Below, one piece after another: positions 1 to 11,188 of a stretch of DNA of 64,000 nt (positions are counted from its first letter, which is position 1; every line of letters begins with the position of its first letter). The position numbers and the translations under genes were made by a program. Below the pieces are notes generated by a model, which had not been told where the DNA came from, did not search any database, and was given only the letters and a program-made list of their open reading frames with translations. The stretch is from Mucidula mucida. Its lineage: Eukaryota; Basidiomycota; Agaricomycetes; Agaricales; Physalacriaceae. The DNA is taken from assembly GCA_015501055.1 (NCBI GenBank), contig JADNYV010000074.1:1-64000 (forward strand). The letters are read 5' to 3'.

Positions 1-2068
1 TCCTCGTTGGCAATCGCTGCATGTCTAACTCCCACGGACCCCATTCTCGCCGCAGCTGTTGTCGGTGGAAAATATGCTGACAAACATGTACCTGCGCACA
101 TTCGACATCTCTTGGCCGCGGAAAGCGGATGTAATGATGGTGCTGCTTTTCCCTTCCTCTACATCGCCCTTTACCTCATCATTGATAACCATAACGTCGG
201 AGAGGCCATCAAAGACTGGTTTCTAATTCTCTGGCTATGTACGCCGCTTTACTTTGTCATCTTTCTGCATCGGCTAAATTTCCGCTAGACCAAGTAATTC
301 TCGGTGTTGTGATTGGAGCTTCACTTGGCATCGGTTTCCGTTACCTGATGAAATTCTGCGAGCGCCACAACCTCATAGACAGGCACTCCTACGTCGCGCA
401 GTACATTTCATTGGCCCTTTTTGCCACCGGCGTAACGGCGCTCCTTGGTTCCGATGATCTGTTGTCCTCCTTTGCGTGCGGTACAGCTTTTGCTTGGGAT
501 GGTTTCTTCAATCGCCAGACCGAAGAATCTAATTTCAGCAGTGTAATTGATCTCTTGTTCAACATTGCAGCTTTTGTCTACGTTGGAGCTTGGATGCCAT
601 TCGACAAGTTTTCGGACGCGGAACTGACGTTAACCGTCTGGCGTCTCATTGTGCTAGCAATCTGCATTCTCATTCTCCGCAGACTTCCTGTCGTTCTTGC
701 GTTGTACAAATGGATTCCGGACATCAAGACATTCCGCGAGGCTATCTTTAGTGGTCATTTCGGTCCGATTGGCATCGGAGGTGTCTTCATTTCAACACTA
801 GCCGCCGAGGTCCTACACAAGAATGTGGAGCATCCCGACGAACAGACGCATCTACTAGAAGAATCCATTCAGCCTATTGTGGCGTTCATGGTTCTTACCT
901 CTATCTTGATCCATGGTCTGTCGATACCGTCATTCTCGTTGGGACGACGCGTGCATTCCGTGTCCAGGACATGGTCGAGGCATACTGGAGCGCCTGATTG
1001 GACTAACCAAGCGCGTATGGTGGACAGAGGCGATGATATCATCATTAATCGCGACGACGATTCCGCGGAGAAGGGCGAATTGACTCCCGAAGATGGAACG
1101 GAAGTCGCGAGCACGCCCAGTGGTAGCAAGACTCCCATTGTTCGGGATCACGCTGATGCGGAGAAGGACCGCCCCATCAGCGACGCATCCACGGCGCAGG
1201 CTGTGGAACACGAGCGCGTACTCGAGAATGATACTATCACTCACGCCCGCACGACGCCACCGCTCGACATGCCTGAAGGCGAGGAACCTGTAGACGGAAC
1301 CGATATCATATCCGAATGGCAGGAAGGACCACATCGTGTTGTAGAACGACGGGCTGGACCTGGTGAAGAGGTGGGTTATCGTCGCAAGTTGAATTGGAAT
1401 TGCGCGCTAACTTTTCAATACAGGTTGAAGTCGAAGTCATCAGAAACTTTGGCACCGATGAGGAGAAGAGCGATACAATTCGAGGGTCTCATCCTGCTGT
1501 ACACGAGCATGCAAAAACTTATGTGGAAAAGCTCAAGCTTGTGCCCCATATCATTGAAGAGGACGTGTCGCGGTTTGAAAAGGAGCTGGAGAAGGATATA
1601 GCAGAGCTGAGAGATAAGGTGAAGAGGGCCGCCTCGCCGCATTCGAGTATCGCGGTCGTCGAGGATGAGGATGACGAGGAAGGTAACTGGGCATCAGAAC
1701 CGGAAGCGTCAACATCTGCCGACGCGAGCCGCAAGTCGCGCTCCAAATCTCCAAAAGTAAAAGCCGCATCTCCCAAACTTGGAGGCGCCAAGGGGAGGCG
1801 GAGGAACTCGAACTCGGTGAAGAAAGGTTTCTTGGGACAACCACGAGTGCCATCAGGGGAGCAGAGAGGAAGAAGGATAGACGAGCTGAGAGTTGACGGG
1901 CTATCGCGAGATGCGTCTCCCGCACGGTCCGTGCGATTCATGGACGATGGGAGTCGGCATGGGAGTGGGGCGAATACGCCACGGGGGCATGTCGAGCCCC
2001 CGTTGTCCGCAGCTTCGGATCCTGGTCGTGTCACGTTTGATATTCCTGGCGAAGGGAATGGGAAGTAA
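1..2068 (+). CDS. Na+/H+ antiporter, NHA1/Sod2 type (5' end outside window)
   Basis: Plasma-membrane monovalent cation/proton antiporter of the fungal CPA1 family, exporting Na+ or K+ in exchange for H+. The window opens inside the transport domain (the TPTDPILAAAVVGG and ESGCNDGAAFPF segments are classic for this family). Coding continues through introns 239-288 and 1371-1423. Hydrophobic helices run to about 930. A long hydrophilic cytoplasmic tail follows, rich in Asp/Glu and then Ser/Arg, and ends in TAA at 2066-2068. The conserved tail block with SEWQEGPHRVVERR sits just before the second intron. The start codon and first helices lie upstream of base 1. A broken inverted copy of the tail exon pair lies at 6757-7135. 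Family assignment is secure; the exact ion preference cannot be read from sequence. Confidence 0.9.
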
Positions 2069-2455
2069 TGTACTCACGGGCTCGTTGTATTTATCTGTCG
2101 AGCATTTTATGCATAACACGTCCATACCGCTGTTATTTATGATACTGCATGTAATTATTGTAGAAGCGTTACCTTGAACACGACCTTGCAATGAGATGGG
2201 GTACTTGATCAGATTTATACAGGCAGTAGAAGGGGGCAGGAAGAGGATGGCAGGAAGGCGCGCACGAGCTAGCAGTGAAGACGACAGTTCGCGCATTGAC
2301 ACATACTCAAAAGCGAAATGAACCCTCCTACAGCGTATTGTTGAAGTATCCGTGAGTCTCGAGAGGAGATCATCTCACGTGAGCACCATGCCAGCTGACA
2401 ATGTTCTGGCACCGAGTCGACAACTGTACAGCTTGCTTTTGAACTACCACGTCGA
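2069..2455. other. Intergenic, no gene seen
   Basis: Spacer between the antiporter stop and the first ATG of the DUF6535-type gene. It holds short overlapping frames only, with no repeat or RNA gene that I recognise. Confidence 0.5.
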
Positions 2456-5076
2456 ATGTCAACTCGTGCGCGCGACCCAGAAGCAACACCGGCTGAAGCA
2501 CGCCCACCCTCAAAGGACGATCCGACTGCCGTGCCAGTCAGTCCGGAGGCCTCGAGGACAGAACAGAACAAAAAACACGTTTTCGGCCTGCAACAGGACG
2601 CACCTCCCCGACATGAACCCATTTTCCCGGATGACTACGAAAAGAGGTTCCCGAAAGATCCGGCTGGCGAAGAAACAAAACCAAACGCGCGAGTCTATCG
2701 TGTATACGTCGAAGAGGCTGCGGCGTATGATGCTACCATGGTCGGCCAATATCGCGATGGCCTAGATGTCATGTTGGTGTTCGTAAGTATTCGACATTTT
2801 CTTTACTATAGTATATTCCAGTTCTAATCGCGCATCAGGCCGGTCTTTTCTCCGCTGTCGTAACCTCGTTTCTTGTGCAGGTGTCCCAGAGTTTGCAGGC
2901 AGACTACGCACAGATGTCCGCTCTCCTCCTTCATGATCTCGTCTCTATCCAATTATCAGACGGTGCTTCTGCTGTCAATATCACTGCTCCCTCCGTAAAT
3001 CCCACTCAGGAATTTGTTCCAGACGTCCTCAATGTTTGTATCAATGGGCTTTGGGTTGTCAGCCTTGTTACCGCCTTGGTCGTTGCGCTCGCCACCGTCC
3101 TCGTCAAACAATGGCTTCACCGCTATGTCTCGCTTCCATCGGGTACCCCGATGGATCGCAGCCATGTTCGCCAATTTCGCTTCATGGGTCTTGAACGCTG
3201 GCGTGTTCATGTCATCATCGGCTGTTACCTCTAACCATGCATCTCTCCCTCATGCTGTTTCTTGCGGGCTTAGCCCTCTTCTTCCTTCCCCTTCATGCTT
3301 CACTTGCATGGACCATCGGTATCATTACTACAGTTGTCTGTGTAGCATACCTGCTCAGCAATGCCCTCCCAATCCTGTTCCCTCAGTGCCCATATCAGAC
3401 ACCCTTAACTGATTTCTTCCATTATGCACATCAGATTACAGCCTCCGCTCTTTCTAAACTTTGGAAACAAATTTTCCGCTGGCTCTGTGTTTGTTGCCCA
3501 TTGCAGAGTAGGCCACATGACACTGGTAACAGGCTAGCAGCTGGTTTAAGGTCATTCCGAGCATTGGAGACTGAGGTTGTTAGAAAGGCACATCCTATAT
3601 TATCAAAGGATTCTCTGCTTTGGCTGTTTGACATGTCATCAAATCCTAGTGTTCAAATCATTGTTGTTCAAGCTATTTGTGGCTTGTTCAATGAAGAACG
3701 TGAACCTAATTCTGATGATCTACTCAAACATCTACCAGTATTGCCTCCCTCTGATAATAAGGGTTTGGATGATTCCCCTGTATCACTTAAAGTGATTGTA
3801 ACCTACCCAAGAGCTATTATACGAGAATTCTTGAATATTCTTGCAAAATCTGCTCCTATTTTTCTATCTGCTGAAGAGACCACTCTTTTAGTTCTTGGTC
3901 ATTTTGCACTACACAATCTTGATCGGGATGACTTATATCATTCTGAGTCATGTATAGAGAGTGTTGAAGATCATGAGTTACCATATCTTGACATTCTTCA
4001 TCAAGTGTGTGAACACCTTGTAGAGCGTGTTGCAATAGCACAGTCAACCCCAATATTCCGAGTGCAGTCATTGGATGATGCTAGGCTCCATGTTCATGTA
4101 CCCTCAGTATTAGGAAAGCATCATGTAGTTCAAGACTTTCTTCAGACAGCATTAAATAGAATCACTCTTTATGAGGCTCGAACACAATGTGAACAGCCCT
4201 CTAAACTGATCAGCCAATGTTTCAATCCTCTTTTCATTATGTGTAACACCATCAAGACCACCAATACTACCTATCAACCACTCTCCTACGAGGCCTTCTA
4301 TGAGTACCTTAATCACTATGTTGTTGCATCTCTTCTAGACCTACATCGCCCTGATGTGGTTTACATGCATTCTCCGGCTGAAGTCAATTTCACCTTGCAG
4401 GCTCTAGATGAGAGTACCATGTTGACCGCTTTGTCGCGAGGTTCCTCATCAGCTCTTCGTATCTTTGGTGACATGCAATGGATTCGGTTCCTGGGTATGG
4501 GATGGGTTGTGGCGAATATCCCCTTTCCAAAGTCAATTTACAGACCGATATCGTGCTATCTCACTGGTCTCTGCAAAGTCAATGATCCTGAGCGGCAATA
4601 CCAAAGTTATCTATGCGAAAACCCCAATCTCGTGATTGCGTTCCTCTGTCTGTCTGAAGATGCCACAGAGGTGAACCGGCTTTTTGAAGTGTGCACAAGG
4701 CACTCTGACTGGCAGCAATGCCGAGACACTCTCAAGGCGCTTCTGAAATGGATGCAACTCGACCGCTCTGAAAGAAGGTTGGTAGTCTGCCCCATCATAG
4801 TTCCGCGCAGCCTTGGTTGCACGCATCGGTTCCCTCCAAACATGGGCCCGCACCTATCAAAAGCCTTGGACGAAGAGTGGGCGGATGTTTGACTTCACAT
4901 GAAACTGGCGGTCTTGTACACAGCCATGCCATGGCTCATTGAAGAAGAGGTACGTGAATCAAAAGTCACAATAGGTCTCTTGTCTAAAATAATTATGTCT
5001 TGTTCAGGACAGGGCCCCACCCCGATGGAAATCTCTAGTAGAAGAGACAGAGCCTACTTTTCAGGAGTCTAGCTGA
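2456..5076 (+). pseudogene. DUF6535-type membrane protein gene, disrupted
   Basis: Basidiomycete-specific family of unknown function. Exon 1 starts at ATG 2456 and is spliced out at 2783-2838. Exon 2 then gives the family signature: GLFSAVVTSFLVQVSQSL, a hydrophobic helix, LVKQWLHRYVSLPSG and RQFRFMGLERWRVHVIIG. The next helix pair (MHLSLMLFLAGLALFFLPL) is in another frame, so one base appears missing near 3221-3225. The long C-terminal domain runs to an in-frame TGA at 4890-4892. Coding-like sequence resumes in the same frame (AVLYTAMPWLIEEE), crosses an intron at 4950-5007 and ends at TGA 5074-5076. Thus there are two lesions: a -1 frameshift and an internal stop. It is either a recent pseudogene or carries assembly errors. 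Family call is by recognition, without a search. Confidence 0.75.
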
Positions 5077-5369
5077 ACACCGTCTTCGCGCATCCCGGCG
5101 GCGGGCAACAGAGTCTTAATATGCGCCATGTGCAGACGCGGTGTTTGACAATGCCTTCCGGGTTCGTAGTGTAGATTACCTTTCCTGTTCCATCGTGTAC
5201 CAATTCCATCCTTGCCTTGACATGATAAGCTCGTTCTCTGCTCTAAATCACTGACACATCCCCGAGCTGCCCTCTTCTGACATACAGATTTTGTACAGTA
5301 TGAATGTGCGCCACACTTAAATTGCCGAACCCGAGATGACCATTAAATCAAGCAAAACCTACATTACAG
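5077..5369. other. Intergenic between convergent genes
   Basis: Short 3'-to-3' spacer. No coding or repeat signal was recognised. Confidence 0.5.
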
Positions 5370-6628
5370 CTAGACCTCTAGCAGGGTATCAAATCCATTC
5401 GTAAGCCATCGTACAACCTTCTTCGTCACCTCCCCAATATACGGCTTCCCCGGGAAGATACCCATCGGAAAGTCAAACACCGGTCCACAATGCAGCCCGC
5501 CCTCATCCACGATCCACGTCAAATCAACGTCCGGACACCTCATAAACTCGTCGCGCAAACGGGCGTGAGCGCGTGCCATGAGCTCCTCGGTGCCCGATGT
5601 CAGCATAACGCGGCCTTGGATGCTTTCCAAGAAGCCCTCCTCGGGCGCGAGATAGTGCATGTCCGACTCGAGCACGTCGTACGTGAGCAGCGCCGAAAAC
5701 TTCTTGAGCGTCCTCAAGCTGATGAGATCGTTCTTCGATTCGCCATCGTCCCCCTCGCGGTAGGGAACGCCGGGCGATATTACGCATACACCTGCGAAAC
5801 GCGTGTCTGGCGGAAACGGCTCTACGGCAGGGTGTGGGTGATGGACGTGGCGCAATAGTTGGAGAGCAATCGTTCCGCCGGCAGATTCGCCCAAGACCTG
5901 GAGGTTGGCGGGCTTGACGCCCAATTGAAAAAGAAAGTCGACTGCCGCGTGTGCGTCGCGGAGTTGACTGGGAAAGCGGCCATCAGGAATAAGGTCTATG
6001 CGAGTGTTATTGACTAGCGGTAACATGACAATTTGGAGACGAACTATAAGCCAGTGTACACACGCCTACAGGTTCACCGCGAGACTTCTGTATCTCGGTT
6101 TTGACGTGCAAAAGGAATGTATGCGCGAAATCCGACATTGGAATCACGAAGCCACCACCTGTTTGAACGCTGAGCATCGTACGGCTACAGATGATGGCAT
6201 AACGCACCGTGTATAAAGAGAATAACGTTATCCAGACATTTCGGCCCAATCCACATCAATCTAGCATCGTCCGGGAGCACCTCAATCGTCCTTGGCAACC
6301 GATGCTGCCGCGCCCAGTGTTCATAAACATGCACAGACGACTTGAGCAGGTATTGCGGCGCGAACAACGGGAACCGTTTCGTGGTGAACCGGGCTATGGT
6401 CTCGCAGGCTGTGCGCCGCCAGGGCTTGGGCGACGAGGTCGTAACGAGGTGGTACAAGACATGCCATGCTGCAAAAACTCAGTGGTACTTTTACGGGCGA
6501 GAGGCGTCGTACACACGCAGTACATTCATCCAGAAACATAGGCGCACTTTCTCCGCCGCGGTGAGCTGTCCATAGCGTCTGCCTTGGGTCGTCGCTGCAA
6601 TGGTCGATGTCAAGGTCATCAAGTGCAT
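5370..6628 (-). CDS. Alpha/beta hydrolase (fold-3, HSL-like esterase)
   Basis: Serine esterase/lipase-like hydrolase. Four exons join cleanly across introns 6469-6516, 6159-6207 and 5996-6044 (48-49 nt each). The product of about 370 residues starts at ATG 6626-6628. It has an N-terminal amphipathic/hydrophobic segment (WMNVLPWHVLYHLV), the oxyanion-hole motif HGGGF created exactly at a splice junction, then YNLIPDGRFPSQLRDA. The nucleophile elbow is GESAGG, and DEGGLHCGPVFDF near the C-terminus would hold the catalytic His. This order matches the hormone-sensitive-lipase/steryl-acetyl-hydrolase group. The substrate is unknown. The next in-frame ATG, ten bases downstream, is an alternative start. 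No lesion seen. Confidence 0.85.
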
Positions 6629-6756
6629 CGCCACCCATCTTCAGGAACAAAAGCCCGCCGGCATTCTACAGCCTCCATTTGAGCGCCTTCTCTACGATGA
6701 CTCTAGGTTCAAGGATATACGTATAAATGAGCGTTGTACGTTGTACACTCCAAACA

Positions 6757-7135
6757 TTACTTCTTCCCATTTCCTTCTTTTCCCAACTTCTTCTCAAATT
6801 TCGATACACCCTCTTCAATGACACGGGGTACCGCCTTGAGTTTCTTCGCTTGCTCGTGTACACAAGAATCTCCGCGCCGCCAAAGTTTTTGAGAACCTCT
6901 ACTTCTACCTGTAGTTCAAGGTTAATCAATGCGTAAAAGCAGACTCGCACGACGCTAACCCACGTCTTCACCTGGCCCCGCTCGTCTTTCAACGACACGG
7001 TGCGGGCCTTCCTGCCATTCTGACACGATGTCGGTTCCGTCTGGAGGCTCTTCGCCAGTAGGCATGTCAAGCGGAGGTGATGCATGCGTGATAGTCTCGT
7101 TCTCCAGTCTCTGCTCAGTCTGCGGCAATGTCATA
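6757..7135 (-). pseudogene. Decayed inverted duplicate of antiporter C-terminal tail
   Basis: Read on the minus strand, this stretch repeats the end of the Na+/H+ antiporter gene at the left of the window. LENETITHASPPLDMP and SEWQEGPHRVVERRAGPG match the tail before the last intron. A GT...CAG intron sits at the same place (starting GTGGGTTAG). VEVEVLKNFG then matches the last exon. After that the copy has lost about 40 bases, shifts frame, regains VHEQAKK and VIEEGVSKFEKK-like sequence, and ends GNGKK-stop, like the GNGK-stop of the intact gene. There is no transport domain, so it cannot make a transporter. It lies about 5 kb from and opposite to the intact gene. Confidence 0.85.
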
Positions 7136-7218
7136 CTGACTGGAGCAAATGAAGGGATATTGGTGACGAAGGTTCTCCACCGCAGCATATTATGCACTCA
7201 AATACTTCAAAACGAGGC

Positions 7219-7231
7219 ATATATATATATA
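7219..7231. repeat. Short (AT)n microsatellite
   Basis: A run of about six AT dinucleotides in the spacer upstream of the antiporter-tail fragment. No function is implied. Confidence 0.6.
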
Positions 7232-7453
7232 ACCTGACGTTCAGGGGAACGATGGCGAGTCGGAAAATGAGGCTTGAGAACGTTCAAGATGTGTTCGGAG
7301 CTCACGAATGACTATCTCGCGCACCATGAGGGCTTCCTGGAAGGTACAGCTTCTCAAAATAGTAAAGGTCTTGAAATGAAAAGTGCACTTTACATTAGAA
7401 GTATACATGCCAAAACATCAATTACAAGACGCATATATTGAGCTGCAGCCTCA

Positions 7454-10000
7454 TTACAAGCATTGCGAATACCCTGAACACAATCAATCAGCACTGAATA
7501 CGGAAGCGGGAATGAACGTACATTGGTTGCTGAACTGGCATGTAAACGGAGATTCGCAGATGGTGGGTCCCTTTGAAACAGGAAAATATTAGACTCAAGA
7601 CGGCTGAAGTTGAAGAGAATTTACCGTCCATCCTTGACCTGCCTCAAGTTAGCCAAGCGTAAAAGGGGGGAAAATAAACTCACCGCCACACTGTCCATAA
7701 TGAGTCTGCGTAGGTGCCGGCGCCGAGCTAGTCGTAGTCGAAGTGGTCGTCGTCGAAGATACTGAGGTAGTCGTCGTCCCCGTAGTCGTCGTCTCCCCCG
7801 GATCGTCCGGCGGCAAACTCGAAACCCGACTCTTAATCAAATCCGCCGCCTAGACCAATCATCATCATCAGTCCCCCAAAACCAAACACTCTTAAGTACT
7901 ACTTACCTTCTCAGCAATAGCATACACCGTCGCACACGTATGCGTAGCCGGAATCATCGGAATCACCGAAATATCGCCCACACTCAATCCCGTCACCCCA
8001 TACACCAGCAGCTCGGGGGACACCACCCCGCCCAAGCCCTGCGGCATCATCGCCGCCGTGCAACACGTGTGCGCCGTGCTCGAGCCCATCCCCTGCGTCG
8101 CCCACGCGCCAATCGCCGCATCGCTCGTCACACTCGCGCCGGGCGAGCCCTCCACAGGCCCGAGCTGCGCCATGCTCGGCGCGGCCATCCACTGGCGGTA
8201 AAACTTGACCACGGAGACGAACAGGTCCGTGTCGACGGGGTTGATGTTCGTGTTAAAGTCCACGGCGGGCTCGGCGTAGCGGTCGGTCGGGCTATTGTGA
8301 CGGTCCCCCGGGAGATGGGCTTGTCGAGACACAAGGACGTGGACGCGCCGCCGGAGAAGGGCACTTCGAAGATGCCGTTGTTGGGCGAGGCGTACGAGGC
8401 GAGGAGGATGTCGCGCTGGGCTATGAAACCGGCGATGTTTTCCGCTGTGTATGTATTTGGGAGGTATGTCGCTGGTGTTTGCGCTTTGGCTCTGTCGATT
8501 ATGGTTTGATAGTTTGGATTCATGACGGGCAAGGGAAGTGTGGCGAGACTGTTCCCCGTCGTCATGGACAAAGGTCCTATCATACATTGTATGTCAGAGC
8601 AGTCTTGGGGCAAAGGCAGAATACCTTTTCGCTGAAGCCATTGCTGTTGAGCCCACTGCTGGAACGTGGCATTTGACTGGAGCGATCCCTGGTTCGGCAC
8701 GACGTCTCTTGTATCTACAAACTCGTCAGCCCGCTTCAACATCAACCAGAACCACGTACAAGTGAACTGAATGAACGAGGACGGGTGATCCTGCATATTC
8801 GCCCCCACCCCCGGCAAATCGCTAACAACAGCAATCCCCGCCTGCTGCAACAGCGCTCTCGGACCCACCCCGCTCCTCTGCAGAATGTGCGGGGTGTGCA
8901 TCCACCCCGCACACAGAACAATCTCTTGATTGGCCCTCACAGTCATCGTCGAAGCACCATTCGCGGTTCCCCGCGCCTGAATGGTGACAGCTTCCGCACG
9001 CTTCGTGGAAGAGAACAATACCTCGTTGACGCGATAGTTTGTCAATAGTTCCAAGTTCGTGCGCGATTTAGCGGGGTCAAAGTACTGGTTTCGAGCATAG
9101 GAGCGTCGGCCGTTGGGGTCGACGTTGCTTGGGACCCAGAATGCGTTGTAGGATTTACCGGCGGCACCTTCGAACTGGGTTGGAACGCCGACTTCGTTCC
9201 AGGCTTGGAACTGAATTTCTGGGAAGAATGGGGAGAGTCAGAGGAGGAGGGGTAGAAGAAGGAGACGGTAGCTTACTGGAGCCGGGCCATACCCATGGCG
9301 GATAAGTAACTTGAATTGGACCGTCGGTGCCATATACACTAGTGTCCCAAGTCTGGTTGTACTCTGCCACAATCGCGGGGTCGATCGGTGTATTGAAGCG
9401 GGTGCTCTGATAGCAATTCAGCGTCTTATACATACAGATACTGAATGAAATGTTTACCTTCTTAAAATATGGTAGCAACCCGGCCCAGCCCCAGCCGGTG
9501 TTATTGAGCTTTTCCCAGTTATCGTAGTCCTCCGCCGCGCCGCGGTCAAACAGCATGCCGTTGATGGTAGACCCACCGCCGACAACAGCAGCAGCATAAA
9601 CTGTGCTCCTCTTATTGCCAATGCCCGGCTGAGGGACGGAAGTGACATTAAACAAATTCCTCGGCGCGTAACTCGTAGCACTGGAGGGTTCGACTTGACT
9701 TGGTGTGTCGTCGATGGTACCGTATTCAACAATCAGGACGCTCTCTGGAAAAAGAAAATGAGCGAAATGGATGAACGTCACAAAAAAGAGAGATTTACTG
9801 GACGAATCTTCGCTCAACCTGTTGGCTATTACAAGGCCGCTTTGTCCGCCTCCAACGACGATGTAGTCGTAAGCAGGCTTGAGCGATCCGACATTGATTT
9901 GTCTCCTGTGAAGTTCATCCCTGTCAAAGTACGCAAGAGAGAAGCTTGTGAGCGCGAGCAGGACCGTCGCGATGAGTAGACGACGCGAGAATATAGGCAT
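7454..10000 (-). CDS. Secreted GMC oxidoreductase (AA3) with C-terminal CBM1
   Basis: FAD-dependent glucose-methanol-choline oxidoreductase predicted to act outside the cell on an alcohol or sugar. ATG 9998-10000 begins a signal peptide (MPIFSRRLLIATVLLALTS). The FAD-binding fold follows (YDYIVVGGGQSGLVIANRLSE), then VVGGGSTINGM and NWEKLNNTGWGW. The active-site histidines are probably those in TAHTCCTA and PATHTCATV. After AEKAADLIKSRVSS comes a Thr/Ser-rich linker and a family 1 cellulose-binding module starting at YGQCGG and ending WYSQCL-stop. Introns read: 9745-9798, 9407-9457, 9219-9276, 8715-8759, 8577-8624, 7850-7906, 7639-7683, 7571-7624, 7474-7521. The frame slips once near 8290-8300, between GTVTIA and PTDRYAEPAVDF, fitting one lost base in a C run. 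The rest of the protein is well preserved. No cytochrome domain is present, so it is not CDH. Confidence 0.85.
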
Positions 10001-11012
10001 CCTTTCGACCAAATGTGTCGCCTACTGTTCAGACCAGAATACTAATATTTATATTTTTGCGGCCACGTCAAGCAAGGTAGTAGCTCGGAAATTTCATATT
10101 GCATGGGCGGCGAAAAGGTGTACGCCTGATGACCTCGAGAAATTGCAGGTTGAGTAGGTCACAGTGCAGAAAGGACTGAAGGCAAGGCAGTATCCTCGGG
10201 AGGTACGCACACGCGACGTAGTACGGCTGGCATTCATGACAGATGAAGCCGAAGAATCACTTTGCCAAGAAAAAGAAGCAATGGAAGAGATTAAGGTACG
10301 AAAGACTATCCAGCTTTACCGCACATGCAAAGATGAGCGACGACGAGGTCAGGAACCTTGTAAGACGAGAAGACTGGGGATCGTGACATAGCGCCGACAA
10401 TGTTATAATCACACAGTATATCCAGGACGGAGGGCGAACAAAACCTGAGCAATCCGCGTCCGGTTCGGAATAATACGTCAACGGGGTGCGCCAACTCCTT
10501 GACATAAAAAGGCATGTCCAACCTTTTTCAAACTGCCCTGGGAGACGAGTAACCTAAACGGCATTGGAGCGAAAGACGACAGAAAATGCCACACCCGAGT
10601 GTGCAAGAATTAACGCGACTCCGAGTCCTGGTCGTAAGCATGGAAAGACGAGTATCAGGAGTCAGTGCGTCCTATAAGATCCCACCTTCTCTCTTGGCAA
10701 GATTCCGGGTACCTCAGCTGACGATTCCCGCATACAGGTCGCAAATGAAGGCAGAAGACCAAGGGGCATATCAGATACACCATAATTGATATCGTGAAAT
10801 GGAGTGTCGCTCATGACCGTTATGAATTGAGACCGCATTAGGACACTTTCGGTTGACGCGAATGGAGTCATGTGACAAACTTGATGGAATTACTCCGAGT
10901 CGTTCCGTGTTCAGCAACTTTGTTGAGCCTCTACTCTAGCGCCTCGTTTCAGCCCCACCCCACGGTTATTTATGTTCTAGAGCTCGAATGTACAACAAGG
11001 TTTTTTTTATCT
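10001..11012. other. Intergenic, upstream of GMC gene
   Basis: About 1 kb with only short overlapping frames. It should contain the promoter of the minus-strand GMC gene near 10001-10100 (an AT-rich patch lies at about 10040-10060). No gene was recognised. Confidence 0.5.
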
Positions 11013-11020
11013 GACTGCGC
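11013..11020. repeat. Left target-site duplication of DNA transposon
   Basis: GACTGCGC directly abuts the left terminal inverted repeat and recurs exactly after the right terminal repeat at 16129-16136. Confidence 0.95.
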
Positions 11021-11120
11021 CAGGGGGTGTTTTTCGGAGCATTCCGAGAAATCGACTTGCCTGTTGGCCCCCCTTTGGTTTACTCGTCCCCGTCTCGCTG
11101 CCGTTGACACGGCGCCTCGG
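11021..11120 (+). repeat. Left terminal inverted repeat (100 bp)
   Basis: Every base pairs with the right repeat at 16029-16128. Divergence starts within a couple of bases after the GGCGCCTCGG block. Confidence 0.95.
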
Positions 11121-11188
11121 CAGGTGCACGGTGTCACATCGGTCACATCGGATCGTGCCTGCGCTTGCGTAGAAAAACAACTATGATT

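Noticed and set aside
7454..10000. Cellobiose dehydrogenase as identity of the CBM1-bearing GMC gene
   Set aside because: There is no AA8 cytochrome domain. The signal peptide leads directly into the FAD fold, and the GMC motifs are AAO-like.
10872..11186. Open frame of 104 codons at the left end of the DNA transposon
   Set aside because: It is a translation of the terminal inverted repeat. The same peptide appears on the minus strand at 15942-16139 through the other repeat.
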